This document shows, piece after piece, positions 18,381 through 26,328 of a stretch of 64,000 nucleotides of DNA. The translations under genes and the position numbers were made by a program. The stretch's first letter is position 1, and each line of letters starts with the position of its first letter. The notes beneath the pieces were generated by a model that did not search any database, was not told where the DNA came from, and saw nothing but the letters and a program-made list of their open reading frames with translations. Source of the DNA: Actinomyces oris (lineage in GTDB: Bacteria; Actinomycetota; Actinomycetes; Actinomycetales; Actinomycetaceae); assembly GCF_001937445.1 (NCBI RefSeq), contig NZ_MSKS01000011.1, positions 31,551 to 95,550 on the forward strand, given 5' to 3'.

Positions 18381-18715
18381 GTGTGGCCCTGGCGGCCACG
18401 GGTGCCCTGTTCGCCAACCTGCAGGCCACCGCCGCCCAAGGGGCCGGCCTCGACCCGAAGATCCTGCTGGCCGCCAACACCATCGGAGGCGGCCTGGGCA
18501 AGATCGTCTCCCCACAGAACCTGGCCATCGCCTCAACCGCGGTGGACGCCCCCGGGTTCTTCGCGATTCCGGGGGCGCCGTGCGTGTAACCGCGCCAGCG
18601 GCGTCGGATCGAGGACGTCCTTCCCACCCGAGGACTGCGTTCTCCCACCGACGACTGCGCCCCAGCACTCACATTCTGGCGGCAAGCGCAGTCCTCGCCG
18701 CGAAAGTACGTCCTC
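18381..18715 (+). pseudogene. Relic of a second L-lactate permease 3' end
   Basis: Collinear with lldP: 18381-18406 matches 17111-17136, 18407-18555 matches 17212-17360, and 18556-18715 matches 17505-17664. Two segments are therefore missing, 75 bp and 144 bp. Each loss lies at a short direct repeat in the intact copy (GGCGCC, and CGCCCCCGG). Both deletions are multiples of three, and translation ([15 protein letters not shown] and on) stays in frame until a stop at 18589. In the 149-bp middle block I count five differences, all synonymous, which suggests the source was once a working gene under selection. It now lacks nearly all of the transporter and cannot function as a permease. Confidence 0.85.
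18613..18715. repeat. Palindromic repeat family, copy B
   Basis: Carried along in the lldP relic. CGAGGACTGCGT at 18629-18640 faces GCGCAGTCCTCG at 18686-18697, with one mismatch relative to copy A. Confidence 0.6.
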
Positions 18716-19069
18716 GCGGTGAAGGTGCTCTCGACGGCGTCGGCCACGCTCCCGCCGAGGCATCCCCGACCCCCACCACGGATAAGGGCAGTGATGCATG
18801 ACGCAATCTACATCTAGGACTTACCTCCCACACGCCGAGGGCGTCCCCCGCCCAGCTCACCTTGACCCCACGCAGATCCGCACCGCTTCAAGGGAAAACC
18901 CACCTCCGAGAGCGGAACCAACCGACCGGGAGAGCGTCGTCGTCAGATGAGTGCCACCTCCGGGCCGTAGCCTGAGGCGCAGCCGAGGCCGCATCACGTC
19001 CTGCTACGACGCAGGTGAGTCAGGGCGGTCCTCGTGACAGTCTCAGCTACGACGTCGTGGAGGCATATC
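18716..19069. other. Gap before lutABC
   Basis: Must hold the promoter of the lut operon. I find no clear -35/-10 pair, no FCD/GntR-type operator and no gene. Confidence 0.3.
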
Positions 19070-19900
19070 GTGCGAATCGCCCTTTTCGCCACCTGTCTTG
19101 CGGACACCATGTTCCCGCAGGCAGCACAGGCAACCGTCACCATCCTGGAGAGGCTCGGCCACCAGGTCTGCTTCCCCGAGGGACAGGTCTGCTGCGGCCA
19201 GATGCACGCCAACACCGGCTACTTCAAGCAGGCCGCCAAGATCACCCGCAACCACGTGGAGACCTTCTCCCCCGTGCTCGACGGCGAGTGGGACGCCATC
19301 GTCATCCCCTCGGGCTCGTGCACCGGCGCGGCCCGTCACGAGCAGGGGCTCGTGGCCGAGCACGTGGGTGACACGGCCCTGGCCAAGCGGGTCGAGCAGA
19401 TCGCCGCACACACCTACGACCTCACCGAGCTGCTCATCGACGTCCTGGGCACCGAGGACGTGGGCGCCTACTTCCCCCACACGGTCACCTACCACCCCAC
19501 CTGCCACTCGCTGCGCATCGCCAAGGTCGCCGACCGCCCCTACCGCCTCCTCAAGGCCGTCGAGGCCCTCACCCTCATCGACCTGCCCGACGCCGAGGTC
19601 TGCTGCGGGTTCGGCGGCACCTTCTCCATGAAGAACTCCGAGACCTCCACCGCGATGCTCGCCGACAAGATGAGCAACGTGATGTCCACGCGCGCCGAGG
19701 TCCTGTGCGCCGGCGACTACTCCTGCCTCATGCACATCGGCGGTGGCCTGTCCCGCGTCAACTCCGGGGTGCGCATCATGCACCTGGCCGAGATCCTGGC
19801 CTCCACCAAGGACGCGCCCTTCGAAGGCAACATCTCCTTCGCCCCCAGGCACGTCCAGCACACCGGTAACTCTCAGCACACACAGGCGGTGGCACGATGA
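19070..19900 (+). CDS. lutA: LutA, L-lactate oxidation iron-sulfur subunit
   Basis: First subunit of the LutABC (LldEFG) complex, which oxidises L-lactate to pyruvate. Two cysteine-rich CCG domains are clear: CFPEGQVCCGQMHANTGY in the first half and PDAEVCCGFGGTFSMK in the second. These ligate an Fe-S cluster, as in heterodisulfide reductase subunit B relatives. I choose the GTG at 19070 (VRIALFATC) because GGAGG stands seven bases before it and the family starts there; an in-frame start at 19034 has no such site. It overlaps lutB by four bases (ATGA), so translation is coupled. Confidence 0.93.
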   Translation: MRIALFATCLADTMFPQAAQATVTILERLGHQVCFPEGQVCCGQMHANTGYFKQAAKITRNHVETFSPVLDGEWDAIVIPSGSCTGAARHEQGLVAEHVGDTALAKRVEQIAAHTYDLTELLIDVLGTEDVGAYFPHTVTYHPTCHSLRIAKVADRPYRLLKAVEALTLIDLPDAEVCCGFGGTFSMKNSETSTAMLADKMSNVMSTRAEVLCAGDYSCLMHIGGGLSRVNSGVRIMHLAEILASTKDAPFEGNISFAPRHVQHTGNSQHTQAVAR

Positions 19901-21630
19901 CACAGGTATTTCTCGGCATGCCCCACACGGGCGGGTGGCGCACCGAGGTCGAGCAGCCCGAGGACACGCTGCGCTGGGGGCCCACCTTCCCCGAGGGCGC
20001 GCACAAGACGCTGGCCAACACCCAGATGCGCCGCAACCTGGGTCACGCCACGCGTACCATCCGCTCCAAGCGCGCCCAGCGCGTGGCCGAGATGCCCGAC
20101 TGGGAGGACCTGCGCAACGCCGCCGAGGCCGTCAAGTTCGAGGTGGCCTCGCGCCTGCCCGAGCTGCTGGAGCAGTTCGAGGCCAACGTGACCGCCCGCG
20201 GCGGCATCGTCCACTGGGCGCGTGACGCCGCCGAGGCCAACCGGATCATCACCGACATCATCGCCTCCAAGGGCGTCGACGACATCGTCAAGGTCAAGTC
20301 GATGGCCACCCAGGAGACGAACCTCAACGAGTACCTGGCTGACCGGGGCATCACCGCCCACGAGACGGACCTGGCCGAGATGATCGTCCAGCTGGCCGAT
20401 GACATGCCCTCGCACATTGTGGTCCCCGCCATCCACCGCAACCGCTCCGAGGTGCGCGGCATCTTCCTGGACCGCATGGAGGACGCCCCCGCGGATCTGT
20501 CCGACGACCCCAAGGAGCTCACGGCCGCGGCCCGCTCGCACCTGCGCAACAAGTTCCTGCACGCCTCGGTGGCCGTCTCCGGCACCAACATGGGCGTGGC
20601 AGAGACCGGCACGGTCTCCATCTTCGAGTCCGAGGGCAACGGGCGCATGTGCCTGACCCTGCCGGACACGCTCATCACCCTCATGGGGATCGAGAAGCTG
20701 GTGCCCCGGTTCCAGGACGTGGAGATCTTCTCCCAGCTCCTGCCGCGCTCGGCCACCGGTGAGCGCATGAACCCCTACACCTCCATGTGGACGGGCGTCA
20801 CCGAGGGCGACGGCCCCAAGGAGTTCCACCTGGTGCTCATGGACAACGGGCGCACCAAGACCCTGGCCGACCCGGTGGGCCGCCAGGCCCTGGCCTGCAT
20901 CCGCTGCGGGTCGTGCATGAACATCTGCCCCGTCTACCAGCACACCGGTGGACACGCCTACGGCTCGGTCTACCCCGGCCCGATCGGCTCGATCATCACC
21001 CCTCAGCTCACGCAGGGGCTGGCCGACGACGACCCGGTCCACACCCTGCCCTTCGCCTCCTCCCTGTGCGGGGCCTGCGGTGAGGTGTGCCCGGTCAAGA
21101 TCGACATCCCCACGATCCTGGTCCACCTGCGGGCCCGCTCCGTGGACGTCAAGCGCCGCATGGTGCCGGACGTGTGGGACGTGGCCATGAACGTCTCGGC
21201 CCCGGTGATGTCGAAGAGCTCGCTGTGGGAGGCCGCCTCGCAGACGGTCAAGGCCTCGGCGCTGCTGGGCGGCAAGGACGGCAAGATCGGCGCCCTGCCC
21301 TTCCCGGCCTCCCTGTGGACCGGGGCGCGAGACCTTCCGGTGGCCCCCTCGGAGACCTTCCGCCAGTGGTGGAGGCGCACCCACCCCGAGGGCGAGACCC
21401 CTCTGAGCCAGGTCGCCGGCGCCCAGACCGGCCGCGGTCACGCGGACGGCTTCCCGGCCGATGCGCCGCCGTCTTCCGGAAAGCCGGTGTCCGGCAGCGC
21501 GAGCGCCGACGGCGAGCCCACCCCGGCCGCGCTGGACGCACGCTCGGCCATCAACAACCCTGAGCCGATCGCCCCGAAGGCATCCGCCCCCCAGGCCCCG
21601 GCCGGCTCGACCAGCGAGGAGGAGCTGTGA
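19897..21630 (+). CDS. lutB: LutB, L-lactate oxidation ferredoxin-type subunit
   Basis: 577 residues. The N-terminal two-thirds is a LutB/LUD domain, with TATQETNLNEYL-like and AEMIVQLADDMPSHIVVPA segments. Two [4Fe-4S] motifs follow: CIRCGSCMNICPVYQ and CGACGEVCPVKIDIP. A C-terminal Pro/Ala/Ser-rich tail of about 80 residues is longer than usual and probably disordered. It starts inside the lutA stop and ends one base inside lutC, so lutABC is one tightly packed operon. The complex is cytoplasmic or peripherally membrane-bound. Confidence 0.94.
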   Translation: MTQVFLGMPHTGGWRTEVEQPEDTLRWGPTFPEGAHKTLANTQMRRNLGHATRTIRSKRAQRVAEMPDWEDLRNAAEAVKFEVASRLPELLEQFEANVTARGGIVHWARDAAEANRIITDIIASKGVDDIVKVKSMATQETNLNEYLADRGITAHETDLAEMIVQLADDMPSHIVVPAIHRNRSEVRGIFLDRMEDAPADLSDDPKELTAAARSHLRNKFLHASVAVSGTNMGVAETGTVSIFESEGNGRMCLTLPDTLITLMGIEKLVPRFQDVEIFSQLLPRSATGERMNPYTSMWTGVTEGDGPKEFHLVLMDNGRTKTLADPVGRQALACIRCGSCMNICPVYQHTGGHAYGSVYPGPIGSIITPQLTQGLADDDPVHTLPFASSLCGACGEVCPVKIDIPTILVHLRARSVDVKRRMVPDVWDVAMNVSAPVMSKSSLWEAASQTVKASALLGGKDGKIGALPFPASLWTGARDLPVAPSETFRQWWRRTHPEGETPLSQVAGAQTGRGHADGFPADAPPSSGKPVSGSASADGEPTPAALDARSAINNPEPIAPKASAPQAPAGSTSEEEL

Positions 21631-22280
21631 TGGATGCGAAGTCCGCGATCCTGGCCCGCGCCCGCGACGCGATCTCGCGGTCCCAGACCCGACCGGTGGG
21701 GCCGATCCCGCGCAACTACATCCGCTCCGGGGACAATCCCCCCGGCTCCAAGCCCGTGGTTGACGAGATGATCGAGAAGCTCGAGGACTACTCGGCCGAG
21801 GTCATCGTCGCCCCCAAGGACGCGGCGATCCTGGATGCCATCGATGAGCTGCTCGGTGAGGCGCGCTCCGTCGTCGTCCCCGCCGGACTGCCTGAGTCCT
21901 ACAAGGAGGCGGCGGCCCGCAACGGCCGCACCGTGGTGGAGGACTCCCGTCAGGAGGCCATCGCCACCCTCGACCTCAATGAGATCGACGCCGTGCTGAC
22001 CTGCTCGCGTGTGGGCATCTCGATCTCGGGGACGATCATCCTCGACGGCGAGCCGGACCAGGGCCGCCGAGCCATCTCGCTGGTGCCGGACAAGCACGTC
22101 GTGGTCCTGGAGCGCGAGTCGATCATGCCGACGGTGCCGCAGGCCGTTGACGTCCTGGGCAAGCACCCCACGCGCCCGATGACGTGGATCGCCGGCGGCT
22201 CGGCCACCAGCGACATCGAGCTGGTGCGCGTCAACGGCGTGCACGGCCCGCGCAACCTGCGCGTCGTCATCGCCCACTGA
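21630..22280 (+). CDS. lutC: LutC, L-lactate oxidation subunit
   Basis: 216 residues of the LUD (DUF162) family: N-terminal helix (AKSAILARARDAIS), central VVVPAGLPESYKEAA, then DAVLTCSRVGISISGTIIL and WIAGGSATSDIELVRVNGVHGPR near the end, the family's conserved tail. The ATG at 21630 follows GGAGGAG and overlaps the lutB stop by one base (TGATG). A GTG three bases earlier is the alternative start. It completes LutABC. Confidence 0.94.
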   Translation: MDAKSAILARARDAISRSQTRPVGPIPRNYIRSGDNPPGSKPVVDEMIEKLEDYSAEVIVAPKDAAILDAIDELLGEARSVVVPAGLPESYKEAAARNGRTVVEDSRQEAIATLDLNEIDAVLTCSRVGISISGTIILDGEPDQGRRAISLVPDKHVVVLERESIMPTVPQAVDVLGKHPTRPMTWIAGGSATSDIELVRVNGVHGPRNLRVVIAH

Positions 22281-22302
22281 GGTTCATCAAGCCCGCCCAC
22301 AC

Positions 22303-22341
22303 TCCGCGTCGCCCGATTGCTCACTGCTCGGGCGGCGCGGA
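22303..22341. terminator. Terminator of the lut operon
   Basis: TCCGCGTCGCCCGA (22303-22316) pairs with TCGGGCGGCGCGGA (22328-22341), one mismatch, loop of 11, starting 22 bases after the lutC stop. Confidence 0.7.
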
Positions 22342-22498
22342 GCCCTGTCGGCTCTTCCCTGCCCCCGCAAGGATGTCGGCGAGCTGAGGCGGGGAGCAGG
22401 ACGGGCGGGTGAAGCCGCTCGGGGCAGACGCACATCAGTTTTCCATGAAGGAGTAGTTGACTGAAGGCCACTGGTGGCAGCGCGGAAAGGACCTCTTC

Positions 22499-24016
22499 TT
22501 GACCATCTCACTGACTGAGTCGCCCCTGGCCCCCGACTACGACCGCTCCGCCATGACCACCGGGATCGTCCACATCGGTGTGGGCGGCTTTCACCGCGCC
22601 CACGAGGCCGCCTACCTCGACAGGCTCATGCGCCGACGCGCCGGGTCCGGTCCCCGTGGCGGCGGGCGGGCCACCGCACCGGGCGGCTCCTGCCTGGAGT
22701 GGGGGATCTGCGGCGTCGGCCTGTTGCCCGGTGACGCCCGGATGCGCGACGTGTTGGCGGCTCAGGACCACCTCTACACCCTCATCCGCAAGCACCCCGG
22801 TGGGCTGCGCGATCCGGCGGTCATCGGCTCGATCCACGACTACCTCTTCGCCCCCGACGACCCCGAGGCCGTCCTGGCCCTCCTGAGCGCGCCGACCACC
22901 CGGATCGTCTCGCTGACGGTCACCGAGGGCGGCTACAACGTTGACGACGCCACCGGCGCGTTCCGCACCGAGGCACCCGGAGCCGCCCACGACGCCGAGC
23001 ACCCGGGCGAGCCGACGACCGCCTTCGGCTACGTCGTTGAGGCGCTGCGGCGTCGTCGGGAGGCAGGGATCCCGCCGCTGACGGTCATGAGCTGCGACAA
23101 CCTGCCCGGTAACGGGAAGGTGGCCCGCACGGCGGTGGTCTGCCAGGCCGCGATGAGCGACCCTGAGCTGGCGGACTGGATCGACGGGAACGTCGCCTTC
23201 CCCAACTGCATGGTGGACCGCATCACCCCGCGCACCACGCAGGCCGACATCGCCGAGCTGCGGCAGGCACTCGGTGTTGAGGACGCCTGGCCGGTGGTCT
23301 GCGAGCCCTTCACCCAGTGGGTGCTCGAGGACGACTTCCCCACCGGGCGGCCCCCATGGGAGGAGGTCGGGGTGCACATGGTCGACGACGTCGTCCCCTA
23401 CGAGCTCATGAAACTTCGTCTGCTCAACGCCTCCCACCACGGGCTGGCCCACTGGGGGCGGCTGCTGGGGATCGAGTACGCGCACGAGGCCGCGGCCGAT
23501 GCGGATATCGCCGCCTGGGTGAGGGCCTATCTTGAGCGGGAGGCGCGCGCGACACTGCGCTCGGTGCCGGGAATCGACCTGGACGACTACATCAGCACGC
23601 TCTTCAAGCGCTTCACCAACGAGGCGATCGCAGACACGCTGTTCCGCCTGGCCCAGGACGCCTCCAGCCGGATGCCGAAGTTCGTCCTGGGCACCGTGCG
23701 CGACAACCTCACCGCCGGCGGGCCGATCCGTCTGGGGACCGCGATGGTGGCGGCCTGGGCGCTGGGCGATGAGGGCGTCGACGACAACGGCGGCGAGATC
23801 GTCGTCGACGACCCGCTGGCCGACGAGCTGCTACTTCTGGCTGCCGCGCAGAAGTCCGGCCACGAGACGGCCTTCATCTCCCACGAGGGCGTCTTCGGGG
23901 ACCTGGCGACCAACGAGCGCTTCCGGCGCACCTTCGTCGAGGAGCTGGATGCCCTGCGGCGTGAGGGTGCGCGAGCGCGTCTGCGCGCCCTGGCCGGCCG
24001 CACCCGGGCGGCCTAG
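22499..24016 (+). CDS. Mannitol 2-dehydrogenase/fructuronate reductase family enzyme
   Basis: About 505 residues of the polyol-specific long-chain dehydrogenases, which reduce fructose or fructuronate with NAD(P)H. An N-terminal dinucleotide motif (GIVHIGVGGFHRAHEAAY) is followed by SCDNLPGNGKVAR, FPNCMVDRITPRTT and the catalytic K-x5-N-x2-H type segment MKLRLLNASHHGLAHWG. Substrate (mannitol, fructuronate, tagaturonate or arabinitol) cannot be decided. I prefer the TTG at 22499, with AAAGGA eight bases before; the TTG at 22457 behind AAGGAG is a real alternative. Its place between lutC and lldD is odd for a polyol enzyme; a shared theme of NAD/quinone-linked oxidation of alternative carbon sources is only a guess. 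Confidence 0.85.
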   Translation: MTISLTESPLAPDYDRSAMTTGIVHIGVGGFHRAHEAAYLDRLMRRRAGSGPRGGGRATAPGGSCLEWGICGVGLLPGDARMRDVLAAQDHLYTLIRKHPGGLRDPAVIGSIHDYLFAPDDPEAVLALLSAPTTRIVSLTVTEGGYNVDDATGAFRTEAPGAAHDAEHPGEPTTAFGYVVEALRRRREAGIPPLTVMSCDNLPGNGKVARTAVVCQAAMSDPELADWIDGNVAFPNCMVDRITPRTTQADIAELRQALGVEDAWPVVCEPFTQWVLEDDFPTGRPPWEEVGVHMVDDVVPYELMKLRLLNASHHGLAHWGRLLGIEYAHEAAADADIAAWVRAYLEREARATLRSVPGIDLDDYISTLFKRFTNEAIADTLFRLAQDASSRMPKFVLGTVRDNLTAGGPIRLGTAMVAAWALGDEGVDDNGGEIVVDDPLADELLLLAAAQKSGHETAFISHEGVFGDLATNERFRRTFVEELDALRREGARARLRALAGRTRAA

Positions 24017-24151
24017 CCCGGACTGTCGTCCCCGGCCGCCGTCCTGCGGTCGGAGCCACGCGCACCCCATCGCGTGGATTGTCCCCCGCCGTCGAACCGA
24101 CGCCGCTGCACCGGAGACTGACGCTCCGCAGAGATTACGCCCACCACCAAG

Positions 24152-24196
24152 GTTGCTTAGGCTAACCTTGCTTCAGTGACCTTTGTCCCATAGCAT
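24152..24196 (+). promoter_or_regulatory. DtxR/IdeR-type iron box over a promoter for lldD
   Basis: The core TTAGGCTAACCT (24157-24168) is identical to 12 central bases of the known DtxR consensus. Over the full 19-bp site (24152-24170) I count 14 matches, and AAGGTT/AACCTT arms make it palindromic. A promoter fits beside it: TTGCTT (24168-24173), 17 bp, TAGCAT (24191-24196). The box touches the -35, so an iron-loaded DtxR-type repressor would be expected to block lldD. Confidence 0.6.
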
Positions 24197-24301
24197 GAGG
24201 TGGTTCGTGGACCTCAGGGCCGGCCACGGGTGCCGGTCGCGCCCCACGAGCACTCCGCGCTGCGCGGAGCGTCCAGAATCCGACTCACCGATGAGGTTCC
24301 T

Positions 24302-25570
24302 ATGGTCAAGCGCCAGCTGCCCAACCCGAGCGAGATCTTCGAGCTGCTCCACTTCAAGACACCCGAGCTCAATCCCAGGCGTCGACGCCTCGACGCCGCA
24401 CTGACCACCTGGGACCTGCGCAAGATCGCCAAGCGCCGCACTCCGGCCGCGGCCTTCGACTACACCGACGGCGCCGCAGAGGGCGAGATCTCCCTGCGCC
24501 GTGCCCGCCAGGCCTTCCGCGACATCGAGTTCCACCCCGACATCCTGCACCCGGCCATCGACGTCGACACCTCCTGCGAGATCCTGGGCGGACGCTCGGC
24601 CATGCCCTTCGGCATCGCACCCACCGGCTTCACCCGCCTCATGCAGACCGAGGGCGAGGTCGCCGGGGCCGGGGCCGCCGGCGCCGCCGGGATCCCCTTC
24701 ACCCTGTCCACGCTGGGCACCGCCTCCATCGAGGACGTCAAGGCCGCCAACCCTCACGGGCGCAACTGGTTCCAGCTCTACGTCATGCGCCGGCGCGAGA
24801 TCTCCTACGGGCTGGTCGAGCGCGCCGCGGCCGCCGGCTTCGACACCCTCATGTTCACCGTGGACACCCCCGTGGCCGGGGCCCGCCTGCGCGACAAGCG
24901 CAACGGCTTCTCCATCCCGCCCCAGATCACGGCCGGCACCGTGCTCAACGCGATCCCCCGCCCGTGGTGGTGGTTCGACTTCCTGACCACGCCCAAGCTG
25001 GAGTTCGCCTCCCTGAAGTCGACCGGCGGCACCGTGGGCGAGCTGCTCGACAACGCCATGGACCCCACCATCAGCGACGAGGACCTCAAGGTCATCCGCT
25101 CCATGTGGCCGGGCAAGATCGTCATCAAGGGCGTGCAGACGCTTGAGGACTCCAAGCGCCTCATCGACCTGGGCGTCGACGGCGTCCTGCTGTCCAACCA
25201 CGGCGGGCGCCAGCTCGACCGCGCCCCCGTCCCCTTCCGCCTCCTGCCCGAGGTGGTCCGTGAGGTCGGCAAGGATGCCACGATCATGGTGGACACCGGC
25301 ATCATGAACGGCGCCGACGTCGTGGCCGCCGTCGCCCTGGGCGCCAAGTTCGGGCTCGTGGGCCGCGCCTACCTCTACGGCCTCATGGCCGGCGGGCGCG
25401 AGGGCGTGGACCGCATGATCGAGATCCTCTCCGACGAGGTCATCCGCACCATGAAGCTCCTGGGGGTCTCCAGCCTGGACGAGCTCGAGCCGCGCCACGT
25501 CACCCAGCTGACCCGCCTGACCCCGGTGCGCCCGAACGTCAAGGCCGCAGCCGACGCCCTGGCCCGCTGA
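24302..25570 (+). CDS. lldD: LldD, FMN-dependent L-lactate dehydrogenase
   Basis: 422 residues. It oxidises L-lactate to pyruvate with electrons passed to quinone, bound to the inner membrane face. The FMN/alpha-hydroxy-acid dehydrogenase barrel shows [44 protein letters not shown], the active-site [13 protein letters not shown] and [14 protein letters not shown]. The ATG at 24302 has GAGG six bases upstream; the frame is open earlier without family similarity. An iron box overlaps its promoter. It gives the cell a second, non-Lut route for lactate oxidation. A relative such as mycofactocin-linked MftD is conceivable, but the lactate genes nearby favour LldD. Confidence 0.88.
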   Translation: MVKRQLPNPSEIFELLHFKTPELNPRRRRLDAALTTWDLRKIAKRRTPAAAFDYTDGAAEGEISLRRARQAFRDIEFHPDILHPAIDVDTSCEILGGRSAMPFGIAPTGFTRLMQTEGEVAGAGAAGAAGIPFTLSTLGTASIEDVKAANPHGRNWFQLYVMRRREISYGLVERAAAAGFDTLMFTVDTPVAGARLRDKRNGFSIPPQITAGTVLNAIPRPWWWFDFLTTPKLEFASLKSTGGTVGELLDNAMDPTISDEDLKVIRSMWPGKIVIKGVQTLEDSKRLIDLGVDGVLLSNHGGRQLDRAPVPFRLLPEVVREVGKDATIMVDTGIMNGADVVAAVALGAKFGLVGRAYLYGLMAGGREGVDRMIEILSDEVIRTMKLLGVSSLDELEPRHVTQLTRLTPVRPNVKAAADALAR

Positions 25571-25663
25571 GGGGAGGGCCCCGCTCCGCGCAGACCCTAC
25601 CGGCCCGATCCCTGCGCCCGGCGTCGGAGGAGTCCGCGTCATCCGCCCAGCGCGGCGGCACCC

Positions 25664-25713
25664 GGCGGCCCCGGAGAAGCGCCCCCCCCTGCGGCCACCT
25701 CTCCGGGGCCGCC
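25664..25713. terminator. Terminator of lldD
   Basis: A perfect 14-bp inverted repeat (GGCGGCCCCGGAGA at 25664-25677, its complement at 25700-25713) with a 22-base loop. The remains of a transporter gene begin just past it. Confidence 0.7.
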
Positions 25714-25737
25714 GCCGTCTGGCCGAGAGGCCAGCAC

Positions 25738-26058
25738 CTGTCCCCCTGGTGGTTCCTGGCGCTGGTCTACGTCATCCAGACCGTCGCCGAGCTCTTCCTG
25801 ACCCCGGTCGGGCTGGCCACGACGACCGCCCTGGCCCCCAAGAGCTTCGCCTCCCAGGCGATGGGGCTGTGGTGGCTCAGCGTCGCCACCGGACAGGGCG
25901 TGGCCGGGTTCGTCATCGCCCAGACCGAGGACGCCTCCGACGCCACCTACTACTACGGCCTGGGCGTGGCCACACTGCTCATGGCCCTGGTGCTGTTCGC
26001 CGTCGCCCCGTGGACCCAGCGGCAGATGGCCGACGTCGAGCTCACCGCGCAGGACTAG
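25738..26058 (+). pseudogene. C-terminal remnant of a POT-family peptide transporter
   Basis: About 106 codons (SPWWFLALVYVIQTVAELF to MADVELTAQD, stop at 26056-26058) that align end to end with the C-terminus of the intact transporter at 26329-27900. Similarity starts abruptly at about 25738, right after the lldD terminator, so about 80% of the gene is missing. There is no proper start; an internal ATG at 25861 has no ribosome site. Similarity to the paralogue continues past the stop into the intergenic repeat, so the duplication covered the 3' flank too. The substitutions are mostly conservative, meaning the copy was functional for some time before truncation. Confidence 0.85.
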
Positions 26059-26093
26059 GCGCGGCTGGACGAGCCGTACCTGGAGCGCCGCGA

Positions 26094-26132
26094 GTTCGTA
26101 GGTTAGCCCTCGGCTTCGTAGGGTAAAGGTAC
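26094..26132. repeat. TTCGTAGGGTA repeat, locus 2
   Basis: Two same-direction units (GTTCGTAGGTTAG and CTTCGTAGGGTAAAGG) just after the transporter relic. They match the units after the intact transporter (27921 onward), showing that this flank was duplicated with the gene. Confidence 0.65.
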
Positions 26133-26328
26133 CGCCAGCGGAGCCCAGAGGGGGGTCCATGAGCATCATCCCGGACTCACCGACCTCGTTGGTCGCTTAG
26201 CGCAGCCGCCCTCGCGTCCTCCCGAAGTAATCGCACGGTCAGGGTAGGGTGCACAGGTACCTGCGGTTCTTGCCGGACACTGACGGTCCGGCGGCACACC
26301 TCACCCGACCACAGGAAGAGAGAGTCTC

